This document shows, in pieces, positions 6,929-13,418 of a stretch of 13,418 nucleotides of DNA; the first letter of the stretch is position 1; each line of letters begins with the position of its first letter. The notes under the pieces were generated by a model, which saw only the letters and a program-made list of their open reading frames with translations, was not told the DNA's origin and searched no databases. The stretch covers positions 1 through 13,418 of the forward strand of contig CAZQJH010000034.1 of NCBI GenBank assembly GCA_964593515.1, given 5' to 3'. Position numbers and translations under genes: made by a program. The DNA is from JAXJYR01 sp964593515. GTDB lineage: Bacteria; Bacillota_I; Bacilli_A; Erysipelotrichales; Erysipelotrichaceae.

Positions 6929-6941
6929 CAAGGAGGTTATT

Positions 6942-7964
6942 ATGCAAACGTGGGATGAAGTATATACTGCAGCAAGAGCTAAATGTAATAAGTGTCGTTG
7001 TTGTAAGGTATGTAATGGTAATGCTTGTAAAGGAGAAACTCCTGGACCTGGTGGTAAGGGAAGTGGTTCTAGTTTTGTACGTAATTATGAAGCATTACAA
7101 AAGATTAAATTAGTAATGGATACCATTGTTACTAATGAAGATATTGATACAAGTAGTGATTTTTTTGGTCATGAAGTATCTTTACCGGTATATGGAGCAC
7201 CAATTAGTGGGATTGAACAAAATTATGGGGCGAAGATGAGTGATTTAGATTATACTAAAGCTTTAGTTGAAGGTTGTGAATTAGCTAATACAGTTGCTTT
7301 TAGTGGTGATGGGATGTATGATCATATGTTTAAAGATCCATTAGAAGTTTTAATTCAACATGGTGGTAAAGGGGTAGCTACAATTAAACCTTGGGATTAT
7401 CCTAATATGAAATGGCGTATTGATGAAGCTAATGCAGCTAATTTATATGCGATTGCTAGTGATGTTGATGCTAGTGGATTAACTAATTTACGCAATAGTG
7501 CAACTCCAGTCGGTTTTAAAAGTGTAGAAGATTTAAAAGAAATTAAAGATACTTGTAAAGTACCATTTATTGTTAAGGGAATTATGTCTAAACAAGGGGC
7601 TTTAAAAGCTTTAGCGGCTAATGCTGATGGAATTATTGTATCTAATCATGGAGGACGTGTTTTAGATGATAGTTTAGCTGGAATTGAAGTTTTAGAAGAA
7701 ATTGTTGAAGTATGTCAAGGTAAGATGAAAATCTTTGTTGATGGTGGATTTAGAAGTGGAAATGATATTTTTAAAGCTTTAGCATTAGGAGCTGATGGGG
7801 TTTTAATTGGTCGTCCGGTATCACATGCCATTATTGGTGGAGGAGCTCAAGGTTTAAAGATTTACTTTGAAAAGTTACAATTAGAACTTAAAGAAGCAAT
7901 GGCAATGTGTGGATGTAAAAGCATTAAAGATATTACTAGAGATAAAGTAGTAGTGTTGAAATAA
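6942..7964 (+). CDS. FMN-dependent alpha-hydroxy-acid dehydrogenase/oxidase with cysteine-rich N-terminus
   Basis: 340-residue TIM-barrel flavoprotein of the lactate/glycolate oxidase family, oxidising a 2-hydroxy acid to the 2-oxo acid. Family residues seen: K212 (VKGIMS), catalytic base H236 with R239 in SNHGGR (234-239), phosphate-binding D267-G-G...R271, and LGADGVLIGRP near 282-292. Residues 15-31 hold six cysteines (C15, C18, C20, C21, C24, C29) ending in CNGNACKG. An N-terminal CxxC-xx-CNGxAC-KGE segment is characteristic of the clostridial branch and could hold an iron-sulfur or other metal site, but this is not established here. In anaerobes these enzymes are unlikely to use O2, and their true substrate is mostly unknown. 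The start at 6942 has AAGGAGG (6930-6936). No electron-transfer partner gene is adjacent, and the gene stands alone between two terminators. Confidence 0.9.
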   Translation: MQTWDEVYTAARAKCNKCRCCKVCNGNACKGETPGPGGKGSGSSFVRNYEALQKIKLVMDTIVTNEDIDTSSDFFGHEVSLPVYGAPISGIEQNYGAKMSDLDYTKALVEGCELANTVAFSGDGMYDHMFKDPLEVLIQHGGKGVATIKPWDYPNMKWRIDEANAANLYAIASDVDASGLTNLRNSATPVGFKSVEDLKEIKDTCKVPFIVKGIMSKQGALKALAANADGIIVSNHGGRVLDDSLAGIEVLEEIVEVCQGKMKIFVDGGFRSGNDIFKALALGADGVLIGRPVSHAIIGGGAQGLKIYFEKLQLELKEAMAMCGCKSIKDITRDKVVVLK

Positions 7965-7965
7965 C

Positions 7966-7995
7966 AAAAACCTTCGGATTTAACCGAAGGTTTTT
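7966..7995. terminator. Bidirectional intrinsic terminator
   Basis: Stem AAAAACCTTCGG/CCGAAGGTTTTT (7966-7977/7984-7995) with a 6-base loop. It has a T run on both strands and lies between two convergent genes. The stop codon of the HD-domain gene (7996-7994) lies in the T run. Confidence 0.9.
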
Positions 7996-8428
7996 ATTTA
8001 TAATTATCAATTAGTTCTGTTAATTTGTCATGAGTTTGATGATCAATATAATAATGAGCTAAAATATCAGCATCAATTAATGTTTGACTATATTTATCAT
8101 CATAATTTACATCTTTGTTGCTATGATTAGCAATTGCTTCCACAATAATGTTTAAGGTTGTTTGATCACAGACATCTTTTAATAAATTATAAGCAATTTC
8201 ACTACTACGTTTAGCATGTATTTGATGTCTGCAATTTTCTTCATATAAAGCTATATCGTGTAATAAACTAATACTCATCATGATTTCAATGTTTAGGTGG
8301 CGTTTTAAAGCTAATGAACAGGCAAAACTAGTTACACTATATGTATGAGAATAAGCTCGTTGTTTGAGTCTAGAATCAATTATTTGAGCGAGAACATTCT
8401 CAACATATGTTTCAACTAAATTTAACAT
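7994..8428 (-). CDS. Small HD-domain phosphohydrolase
   Basis: 144 residues from the ATG at 8428. The HD superfamily metal site is visible (numbering from this start): H28 (YSHTYSV), H57-D58 (LLHDIALY), H71 (QIHAKRS), H102 (IANHSN) and D119/D121 (IDADILAHY). These are metal-dependent phosphohydrolases, in many small members acting on nucleotides or signalling nucleotides. The exact substrate cannot be told. The start is uncertain. A TTG at 8458 would add ten residues, but it lies within the left arm of a perfect 14-bp hairpin and has no clear ribosome binding site; the ATG at 8428 also lacks one. A TATACT hexamer (8469-8464) could be a -10 without a good -35. It may otherwise be read through from the cold-shock gene upstream. 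Low translation is likely. Confidence 0.8.
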   Translation of the reverse strand: MLNLVETYVENVLAQIIDSRLKQRAYSHTYSVTSFACSLALKRHLNIEIMMSISLLHDIALYEENCRHQIHAKRSSEIAYNLLKDVCDQTTLNIIVEAIANHSNKDVNYDDKYSQTLIDADILAHYYIDHQTHDKLTELIDNYK

Positions 8429-8436
8429 AAGTAAGA

Positions 8437-8468
8437 ATACTAGAGATTGATTATTCAATCTCTAGTAT
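8437..8468 (-). terminator. Perfect 14-bp inverted repeat after the cold-shock gene, possible terminator
   Basis: ATACTAGAGATTGA (8437-8450) and TCAATCTCTAGTAT (8455-8468) pair perfectly around a TTAT loop, just after the csp stop codon (8475). On the minus strand the tail is TCTTACTT, a poor T run, so termination may be partial. It could instead protect the 3' end of the csp mRNA. Confidence 0.6.
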
Positions 8469-8474
8469 AACACA

Positions 8475-8681
8475 TTATTCGCTAACAACTTTAACATTAC
8501 TAGCTTGTTGACCACGATCACCTTCAATAACATCGAAAGTAACGTTATCATTTTCATTTAATGTGCGGTATCCATCAGCTTGGATACTTGAGTAATGTAC
8601 GAAAATGTCTTTTCCATCTTCACCAGTGATGAAACCATAACCTTTTTCGGCATTAAACCACTTTACTTTTCCTGTACTCAT
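8475..8681 (-). CDS. csp: Cold-shock protein (CspA family)
   Basis: 68-residue single cold-shock domain, the family's normal size. It is a five-stranded OB-fold that binds single-stranded RNA/DNA and melts RNA secondary structure, in the cytoplasm. The two RNA-binding motifs are intact: KGYGFI (RNP1, residues 13-18) and DIFVHY (RNP2, 25-30), preceded by GKVKWF. The start at 8681 is set by AAGGGAGG (about 8697-8690), eight bases ahead, and by the conserved M-x-x-G-K-V-K-W-F beginning. The open frame extends 17 codons further upstream to 8732, but that stretch spans the ribosome binding site. A TATAAT at 8759-8754 on the minus strand is a possible -10 giving a ~65-base leader; its -35 is not clear. 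Whether it is cold-induced cannot be read. Confidence 0.96.
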   Translation of the reverse strand: MSTGKVKWFNAEKGYGFITGEDGKDIFVHYSSIQADGYRTLNENDNVTFDVIEGDRGQQASNVKVVSE

Positions 8682-8919
8682 TTGTTTTACCTCCCTTACA
8701 CAGAATAAATAACTGCAATGATATAATTCCATGATAAGTAATATAAGATTATTATTATACTGCTAAAAAGAAATCATAAGTGTAAAGCTATTTATCATAA
8801 TTTAGAATACCACTTACATTTTAACCTGTCAAATATTTTTTGTGTTAAAAAAATATAAAGATAGCGATTTCAATATTATTCAAAATGAGTTATAATATAC
8901 AGTGAATGGAGGTAATGTT
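8682..8919. other. Divergent intergenic region between csp and the LRR gene
   Basis: 238 bases, strongly A/T-rich, without a supportable gene. It holds the csp leader with its likely -10 (8759-8754, minus) and the promoter and ribosome binding site of the LRR gene. No conserved cold-box or riboswitch was recognised. Confidence 0.6.
8868..8896 (+). promoter_or_regulatory. Candidate promoter of the LRR gene
   Basis: A perfect TATAAT (8891-8896) lies 17 bases after TTTCAA (8868-8873), which is a weak -35. The predicted transcription start is just ahead of the TGGAGGT ribosome binding site (8907-8913), giving a very short leader. Confidence 0.45.
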
Positions 8920-10365
8920 ATGTTGGTGAAAGATGATGCATTAAGAAAGGCTATTGCCACAACTTTATCAATTGAAGAAGACAATATTAATGAAGAAGAA
9001 ATGTTGAAGCTAACATCGCTTACAGCAGTTAGAAAAGAAATAGTTTGTTTAAATGGTTTAGAATATGCCACTAATTTAAAATATTTAGATTTATGTGGAA
9101 ATATGATTGAAGATATTGACCCAATTAAAGATTTAATGGAAGTTGAATATGTTGATTTATCAAAAAATATGTTACGTGATATTCAAGCTTTACGTAATTA
9201 TCGTAATCTTAAATATTTAGATATTTCTCGTAATAATTTATATACGATGGATATTTCTGCAGTAGCTGGAATGATTCATTTAGAAGTTTTAAATTTGGAA
9301 CGTAGTAAAGTAGATAACTTAGTTCACTTAGAACAAGCAAGAAATATTAATACTTTATATGTAGGTATTGAAAATGGACCATTCCCTTTAAGTATTTTAG
9401 GTACATTAAAAAATTTAAAAGAATTACACATGAATAAAATGTGGTTATATAATATTTCGGATATTAATTATTTAAAAAACTTAGAAGTATTAGATTTATC
9501 AATGAATTTATTTGATGATTTAAGTCCTTTACAATATTGCCGAAATACATTAAAAAGCTTAAATTTAGCTAATAACCAATACTTAAAAGATTTATCAATT
9601 CTTGAACAGTTCCCTAATTTAGAATGTTTAGAAATTTCTTATAATCATATTGATGATTTTTCTTTCTTAACAAAATTAAAGAATTTAAAAGAATTAAGAA
9701 TGGTTGAATGTGATTTTAAAGATGCTCGTTTATTATGTAATTTAAAAAACTTAGAGCGTTTAGATATTAGTGATAATGTTATAGAGCATGAAGAAGCATT
9801 AAGTAATTTACATAAGTTACAATGTTTTAATGGAAGTAATTGTTATTTATCTAATATTGATTTCTTAAAAGATCTAAATAATATTGAGATTTTACGTTTA
9901 TATAATAATCGTATTCAAAGTATTGAGGTATTAAAAGGTCATGATAAGATTAATACTTTAGATGTTGGTCATAATGATATTAAAGATATTACTTGTTTAT
10001 CAGATATGGTTCATTTAGAATCACTTGGTTTAGCTTATAATAATATCTGTGATATTACACCATTAAGTAATTTAATTCGTTTAAGTAATGTAGATTTATA
10101 TAATAATGTTATTGTGGATATCAAACCATTAACTAAATTAGTTAATCTTACTGCTTTACGTTTAGATCATAATGGGGTATATGATTTAGAACCATTATCT
10201 AATTTAATTGAATTAGCTTCATTAAGTCTTAAAGCTAATTATGTAACCGATGTTACACCATTAGAAGGATTAAATAATCTTCAATATTTACGATTAGTTG
10301 ATAATCCTATTGATGATATTTCGGTTTTAGAAAATATGGAATATTTTGACCAATTTAACTATTAA
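8920..10365 (+). CDS. Internalin-like leucine-rich-repeat protein, apparently cytosolic
   Basis: 481 residues. A short helical cap (about 1-45, with LTSLTAVR as in internalin caps) is followed by about 19 leucine-rich repeats of mostly 22 residues from residue ~47 to the end, pattern L-xx-L-xx-L-x-x-L-x-L-x-x-N-x-I-x-D-I-x-P. The C-terminal repeats are the most regular (DITPLSNL, DIKPLTKL, DLEPLSNL, DVTPLEGL). Repeats 4-5 and 10-12 are degenerate. Such arrays make a curved solenoid used for protein binding. Unlike secreted internalins there is no signal peptide, no LPXTG, no membrane helix and no extra domain, so it should stay in the cytoplasm. Start: ATG at 8920 with GGAGG (8908-8912). The in-frame GTG at 8902 lies ahead of that site and is rejected. 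It stands alone, with its own promoter and terminator. The partner is unknown. Confidence 0.9.
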   Translation: MLVKDDALRKAIATTLSIEEDNINEEEMLKLTSLTAVRKEIVCLNGLEYATNLKYLDLCGNMIEDIDPIKDLMEVEYVDLSKNMLRDIQALRNYRNLKYLDISRNNLYTMDISAVAGMIHLEVLNLERSKVDNLVHLEQARNINTLYVGIENGPFPLSILGTLKNLKELHMNKMWLYNISDINYLKNLEVLDLSMNLFDDLSPLQYCRNTLKSLNLANNQYLKDLSILEQFPNLECLEISYNHIDDFSFLTKLKNLKELRMVECDFKDARLLCNLKNLERLDISDNVIEHEEALSNLHKLQCFNGSNCYLSNIDFLKDLNNIEILRLYNNRIQSIEVLKGHDKINTLDVGHNDIKDITCLSDMVHLESLGLAYNNICDITPLSNLIRLSNVDLYNNVIVDIKPLTKLVNLTALRLDHNGVYDLEPLSNLIELASLSLKANYVTDVTPLEGLNNLQYLRLVDNPIDDISVLENMEYFDQFNY

Positions 10366-10402
10366 AAAAGTTGCACTACAATTTATAGTGCAACTTTTTT
10401 TT
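10364..10402. terminator. Bidirectional intrinsic terminator
   Basis: Stem GTTGCACTA/TAGTGCAAC (10370-10378/10386-10394), loop CAATTTA, flanked by six A on the left and eight T on the right. It works for both the LRR gene and the convergent pepF, whose stop codon (10403-10401) touches the T run. Confidence 0.92.
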
Positions 10403-12161
10403 ATTGTAATAAGGCTTTTAATTCATCAAGTAATTCTTTAAAGTAATTAAAGGCATCATCAAAGATAGCTTCTTGAGAAGGATCTACATTAGAATCAATA
10501 AATGATTGTAGTGGGGAAGTACTTCCACCTCTAGTTAAGAAATATTTAAAGTCTTTAGCATTACCACTTAAGATTTGTTTACTAAAAGCAATGGCAACAC
10601 TCATTCCTAAAGTATATTTATAAACATAGAAGTTATAATAGAAGTGAGGAATAGCATAACATTGATAAGCTTGTAAATCATCAACTACTACGCCATCACC
10701 ATAATAGTTTTTATTTAAAGTTAAGAATAAATCACTAATTTCTTTACTAGATAAAGCTTCACCATTAGCTAATTTATCATGTAAATCAGCTTCAAATTTA
10801 GCATACATTGTTTGACGATATAAAGTACCAACTAAAGTATCTAATAATTGAGCAATTAAATAAGCTTTAGTCTTTTTATCTTCACAATGTTTCAACATGT
10901 AATCACTTAATAATAATTCATTTACGGTTGAAGCAGCTTCCGCAACAAAGATTTGATAAGCAGCATTCATTCCACGATTGTTTTGATCACTATAGTATGA
11001 ATGCATTGAATGACCAAATTCGTGGGCTAAAGTACTTAATGAATCAAATGATTCATTGTAATTTAATAAGATATATGGATAATTTCCATAAGTTCCAAAT
11101 GAATAAGCTCCACTACGTTTTTTATCATGTGGATAGAAATCAATCCAACGTTGTTCTCTAGCAACATCTAACATGGCGATATAATCATCACCAAGAGGTT
11201 TTAAAGCTTGTTTTAAGATATTGAAACCTTCATCAACGTTGAATTTTAAATCAACACTTTCCACCATAGGTACATAAATATCATAAATATGTTGTTCATC
11301 CATTTTTAAAACATCTTTACGTAATTGGAAGTATTCATGAACATAATCAAGATATTTCTCATTACCCATTTTTAAAACTAAATTGAATAATTGTTCATCA
11401 ACCCCATCATCAAATAATGAAGCTTGTAAAGCACTGTTGTAATGACGATATTGAGCATTTAAAATTTGTCCTTTAGCATGCGTAGTTAGTAAATTAGCAA
11501 AAACATTTTCATAATTTTTATATTCACCAACATAGTTTTCAAAAGCTTGTTTACGAACGTTAGCATCTGGATTTAATAAGAATTTATGGTAGTTACCTCC
11601 ATTTAAGAATTCTTTTTGCCCATTAACTTCAACATCTTTAAAATTAAGGCGGAAAGAGAAGTAAGTATTACTTGGAGCTTGCATTAATTCTTTCATCGCA
11701 TTAAGCATATCTTCTTGCTTTTCATCTAAGTGATGTGGCGCATAACGTAAGATTTCATTTATTTGATAAGTAAAATCTTGACATCTTTCACTTTGTAGAT
11801 ATGTTTTGATTTCAACTTCATGTTGCATACAAACTAAAGGAATAAAGCCACATTTAGTATTATTTTTAGCTTCAAGTGCATTAGCTATTGCTAGGTATTT
11901 ATTAGCAGTACTATCTTCACTTTCAACATCATTAATCATTGAGGCAAAAGCACATAAAGCATCTAATTTAACTTTTTTAGTTTCTAAATTTAATAGGAAA
12001 GCATAAAAGTTATCTTCATTTAAATAAAAGCTATCCTTACTAGCAACTAATTGTTCGATAGTTGTTTCAACAATTTCAACATCTTCCATAAAACGATCCA
12101 TATTTGGATACATATGGGCTAAATCCCATTTATATTGTTCTTCAATATCTTTTCTTAACAT
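10401..12161 (-). CDS. pepF: Oligoendopeptidase F (M3 family zinc metallopeptidase)
   Basis: 586 residues, close to the ~600 usual for PepF. It is a cytoplasmic zinc endopeptidase that cleaves short peptides (roughly 7-17 residues). The zinc motif H380-E381-F-G-H384 is followed 24 residues after H384 by E408 (VAEAAST-x-NE), the expected third ligand. The family's GTYGNYPYILLNY strand (357-368) and the C-terminal YYNFYVYKYTLG region (507-518) are present. The N-terminal helical lobe begins W-DL--MYP. Start ATG at 12161 has CGAGGA (12172-12167), which lies in the last codons of the upstream gene. The gap between the two genes is 2 bases, so they are translationally coupled. PepF is usually monocistronic or next to other peptidases, so a surface protein as operon partner is unusual. 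Confidence 0.96.
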   Translation of the reverse strand: MLRKDIEEQYKWDLAHMYPNMDRFMEDVEIVETTIEQLVASKDSFYLNEDNFYAFLLNLETKKVKLDALCAFASMINDVESEDSTANKYLAIANALEAKNNTKCGFIPLVCMQHEVEIKTYLQSERCQDFTYQINEILRYAPHHLDEKQEDMLNAMKELMQAPSNTYFSFRLNFKDVEVNGQKEFLNGGNYHKFLLNPDANVRKQAFENYVGEYKNYENVFANLLTTHAKGQILNAQYRHYNSALQASLFDDGVDEQLFNLVLKMGNEKYLDYVHEYFQLRKDVLKMDEQHIYDIYVPMVESVDLKFNVDEGFNILKQALKPLGDDYIAMLDVAREQRWIDFYPHDKKRSGAYSFGTYGNYPYILLNYNESFDSLSTLAHEFGHSMHSYYSDQNNRGMNAAYQIFVAEAASTVNELLLSDYMLKHCEDKKTKAYLIAQLLDTLVGTLYRQTMYAKFEADLHDKLANGEALSSKEISDLFLTLNKNYYGDGVVVDDLQAYQCYAIPHFYYNFYVYKYTLGMSVAIAFSKQILSGNAKDFKYFLTRGGSTSPLQSFIDSNVDPSQEAIFDDAFNYFKELLDELKALLQ

Positions 12162-12163
12162 AT

Positions 12164-13418
12164 TTATCCTCGCTTTCTAAATTTTCGAATAATACATATT
12201 ACAATGATTAAGACAATACTGGCAATAACAATACCGATACCAATAGCTGGTAAATAAATACGTTCAAAGATATAGTCTTTACCATTATGTCCAATAAAGT
12301 TTACTTCGGTAAAATCAAATCCACCTTCTAAACCTTTTACTTCAATACTACATAAAGCATATTTACCTTTAGTTCCTTTAAATAAAATACGGTTTTCACT
12401 TTGATAAGTAGGTATTTGAATAATATCCCCATTTTCATCAATAACTAATACTTGATATAAACGATTTTCACTATCTTTAGGTTTTTTAAGTGAATAAACT
12501 ACTTCTAAACTAGGATTGTAATCATCAAAATCAACCTTTCCATCGATATTAATAACATCATCTAAACGTAAACTATTCGCATCACAAATACTTTGATAAG
12601 GGGTTTTATCTTGGTTATTAGTTAAGTTGATTTTAATTGTTTTTGGCATATACTTATGGAACCATTGCGGATTATCATCAATTGCCAAAGCTAAACCAGA
12701 TACTTGTAAGTCATAAGTATTATCATCGATAATTACGGAATATCTTGTTTTTAAGGTATTCATTGCTAGACGATCTAAAGCTCTAATAACATCAATACTT
12801 AAAGGATTTTCATCTAGTTTATTTAAATTAGTTTTATAAGTTTGAAATTCATTAATGATTTCATTAGTAAAACTAGCTTGCGAATAATTCGCAATCATTT
12901 CACTAGCTTGAATAACTAAGTTAGTTGCAACATCATCTTTACTTTCCACTATTTCAATTGGTAAATCGATGATTTCATTAGCATATTCAATTTTTAAATC
13001 ATAGTTACCTACTTTTTTACTATCAAAATTAGTAATCATATTGGTTGTGAGCATAACTTCATGTTGACTTTCATCACTTAAAGTAATTAATAAAGAAGCA
13101 TTATTTAAGTTTAATGATTCATTTAAAGTATAAGTAGTTTGTGGTTTATGTTTAAGTTCAATATTAGTAATTGGTAAATAATTAGCATAATAAGTTTTAT
13201 CTTCACTAGCTTTACTAATATCTTCTTGATAACCGATAAAGAAGTTATGAGCTAAACTAGGCGCAATTACATGAGGAATTTGACCATCTAAGACTTCCAT
13301 CGTAACTGATGGTTGATCATTAGGATATAAACCACCATTGGCATCAAATTTAATTTGATAATAAGTTTTATTACTAATTTGATCTTGATTGATAATATAT
13401 TTAATATCATCTTTATGT
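12164..13418 (-). CDS. C-terminal part of a large membrane-anchored surface protein with B-repeat and Ig-like domains (5' end outside window)
   Basis: 417 residues visible. The frame is open to the right edge, so the first ATG in view (13300) is internal. Numbering from the edge, ~18-65 resembles an InlB B-repeat (YYQIKFDANGG... and later FFIGYQED). About 84-159 resembles a bacterial Ig-like group 3 domain (K-P-x-T-x-Y-x-L-N-E-x-L-x-L, then VGNYDLKIEY). About 165-225 is a helical segment and ~226-380 a beta-rich region without recognised motif. A single hydrophobic helix at ~388-410 is followed by RKFRKRG, a positive cytoplasmic tail. The bulk should therefore be outside the cell, anchored at the C-terminus without an LPXTG sorting motif. 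It is the upstream partner of pepF. Function is probably adhesion or substrate binding, but the enzymatic part, if any, lies outside the window. Confidence 0.8.
   Translation of the reverse strand, partial: HKDDIKYIINQDQISNKTYYQIKFDANGGLYPNDQPSVTMEVLDGQIPHVIAPSLAHNFFIGYQEDISKASEDKTYYANYLPITNIELKHKPQTTYTLNESLNLNNASLLITLSDESQHEVMLTTNMITNFDSKKVGNYDLKIEYANEIIDLPIEIVESKDDVATNLVIQASEMIANYSQASFTNEIINEFQTYKTNLNKLDENPLSIDVIRALDRLAMNTLKTRYSVIIDDNTYDLQVSGLALAIDDNPQWFHKYMPKTIKINLTNNQDKTPYQSICDANSLRLDDVINIDGKVDFDDYNPSLEVVYSLKKPKDSENRLYQVLVIDENGDIIQIPTYQSENRILFKGTKGKYALCSIEVKGLEGGFDFTEVNFIGHNGKDYIFERIYLPAIGIGIVIASIVLIIVICIIRKFRKRG

Noticed and set aside
8682..8732. Upstream ATG extending the cold-shock protein by 17 residues
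   Set aside because: The extension spans the strong GGGAGG ribosome binding site and does not resemble any Csp, which begin just before GKVKWF.
8777..8850. Weak inverted repeats (TAAGTG/CACTTA, TTTTAAC/GTTAAAA) between csp and the LRR gene
   Set aside because: Six to seven base pairs at long spacing in A/T-rich DNA are expected by chance.
12164..13300. Treating the ATG at 13300 as the true start of the surface protein
   Set aside because: The same frame is open to the right edge and encodes B-repeat-like sequence (IKFDANGG), so the gene begins outside the window.

Overview
The window is about 30% GC. Its codon use is strongly A/T-ending, its Shine-Dalgarno sites are of the GGAGG type, and most genes end in short hairpin-plus-T terminators. 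This points to a low-GC Firmicute. A gene pair resembling the spore-cortex lytic enzyme SleC, an anaerobe-type rubrerythrin and an internalin-like cytosolic LRR protein suggest an anaerobic, spore-forming gut bacterium, perhaps of the Erysipelotrichia or a related Clostridia lineage. The lineage is inferred from gene content, not from a marker gene.

Layout. At 1-101 lies what looks like one end of an IS200/IS605-type insertion sequence. It has interrupted an MFS transporter gene (102-550, minus), of which only the first ~150 codons remain in view. Divergent from it is a complete rubrerythrin gene (706-1245, plus). Next is a minus-strand pair (2655-1269): a small beta-sandwich protein and a SpoIID-like plus peptidoglycan-binding protein. 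Together they look like a SleC cortex hydrolase divided into two reading frames. Divergent from that pair is a MarR-type regulator operon (2772-6848) with two overlapping or abutting half-ABC exporters. Their nucleotide-binding domains show complementary degenerate motifs, as expected of a heterodimeric multidrug-type exporter. A perfect inverted repeat just after the -10 is the likely autoregulatory operator.

From 6942 to 7964 is an FMN-dependent alpha-hydroxy-acid dehydrogenase/oxidase with a cysteine-rich N-terminus. Between a good promoter and its ribosome binding site lies an intrinsic terminator with a possible alternative pairing. On the minus strand follow a small HD-domain protein (8428-7994) and a cold-shock protein (8681-8475), separated by a perfect 14-bp hairpin. 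A plus-strand gene (8920-10365) encodes a 481-residue leucine-rich-repeat protein with no export signal. Last, a minus-strand operon enters from the right edge: the C-terminal 417 residues of a membrane-anchored, B-repeat/Ig-like surface protein, then oligoendopeptidase F (12161-10401) 2 bases downstream.

No tRNA, rRNA, CRISPR array or phage gene was seen. Most of the window is ordinary chromosomal gene content. The items most worth a second look are the split SleC-like pair, the terminator/antiterminator-like leader at 6841-6941, the IS insertion in the MFS gene, and the coupling of PepF to a surface protein.
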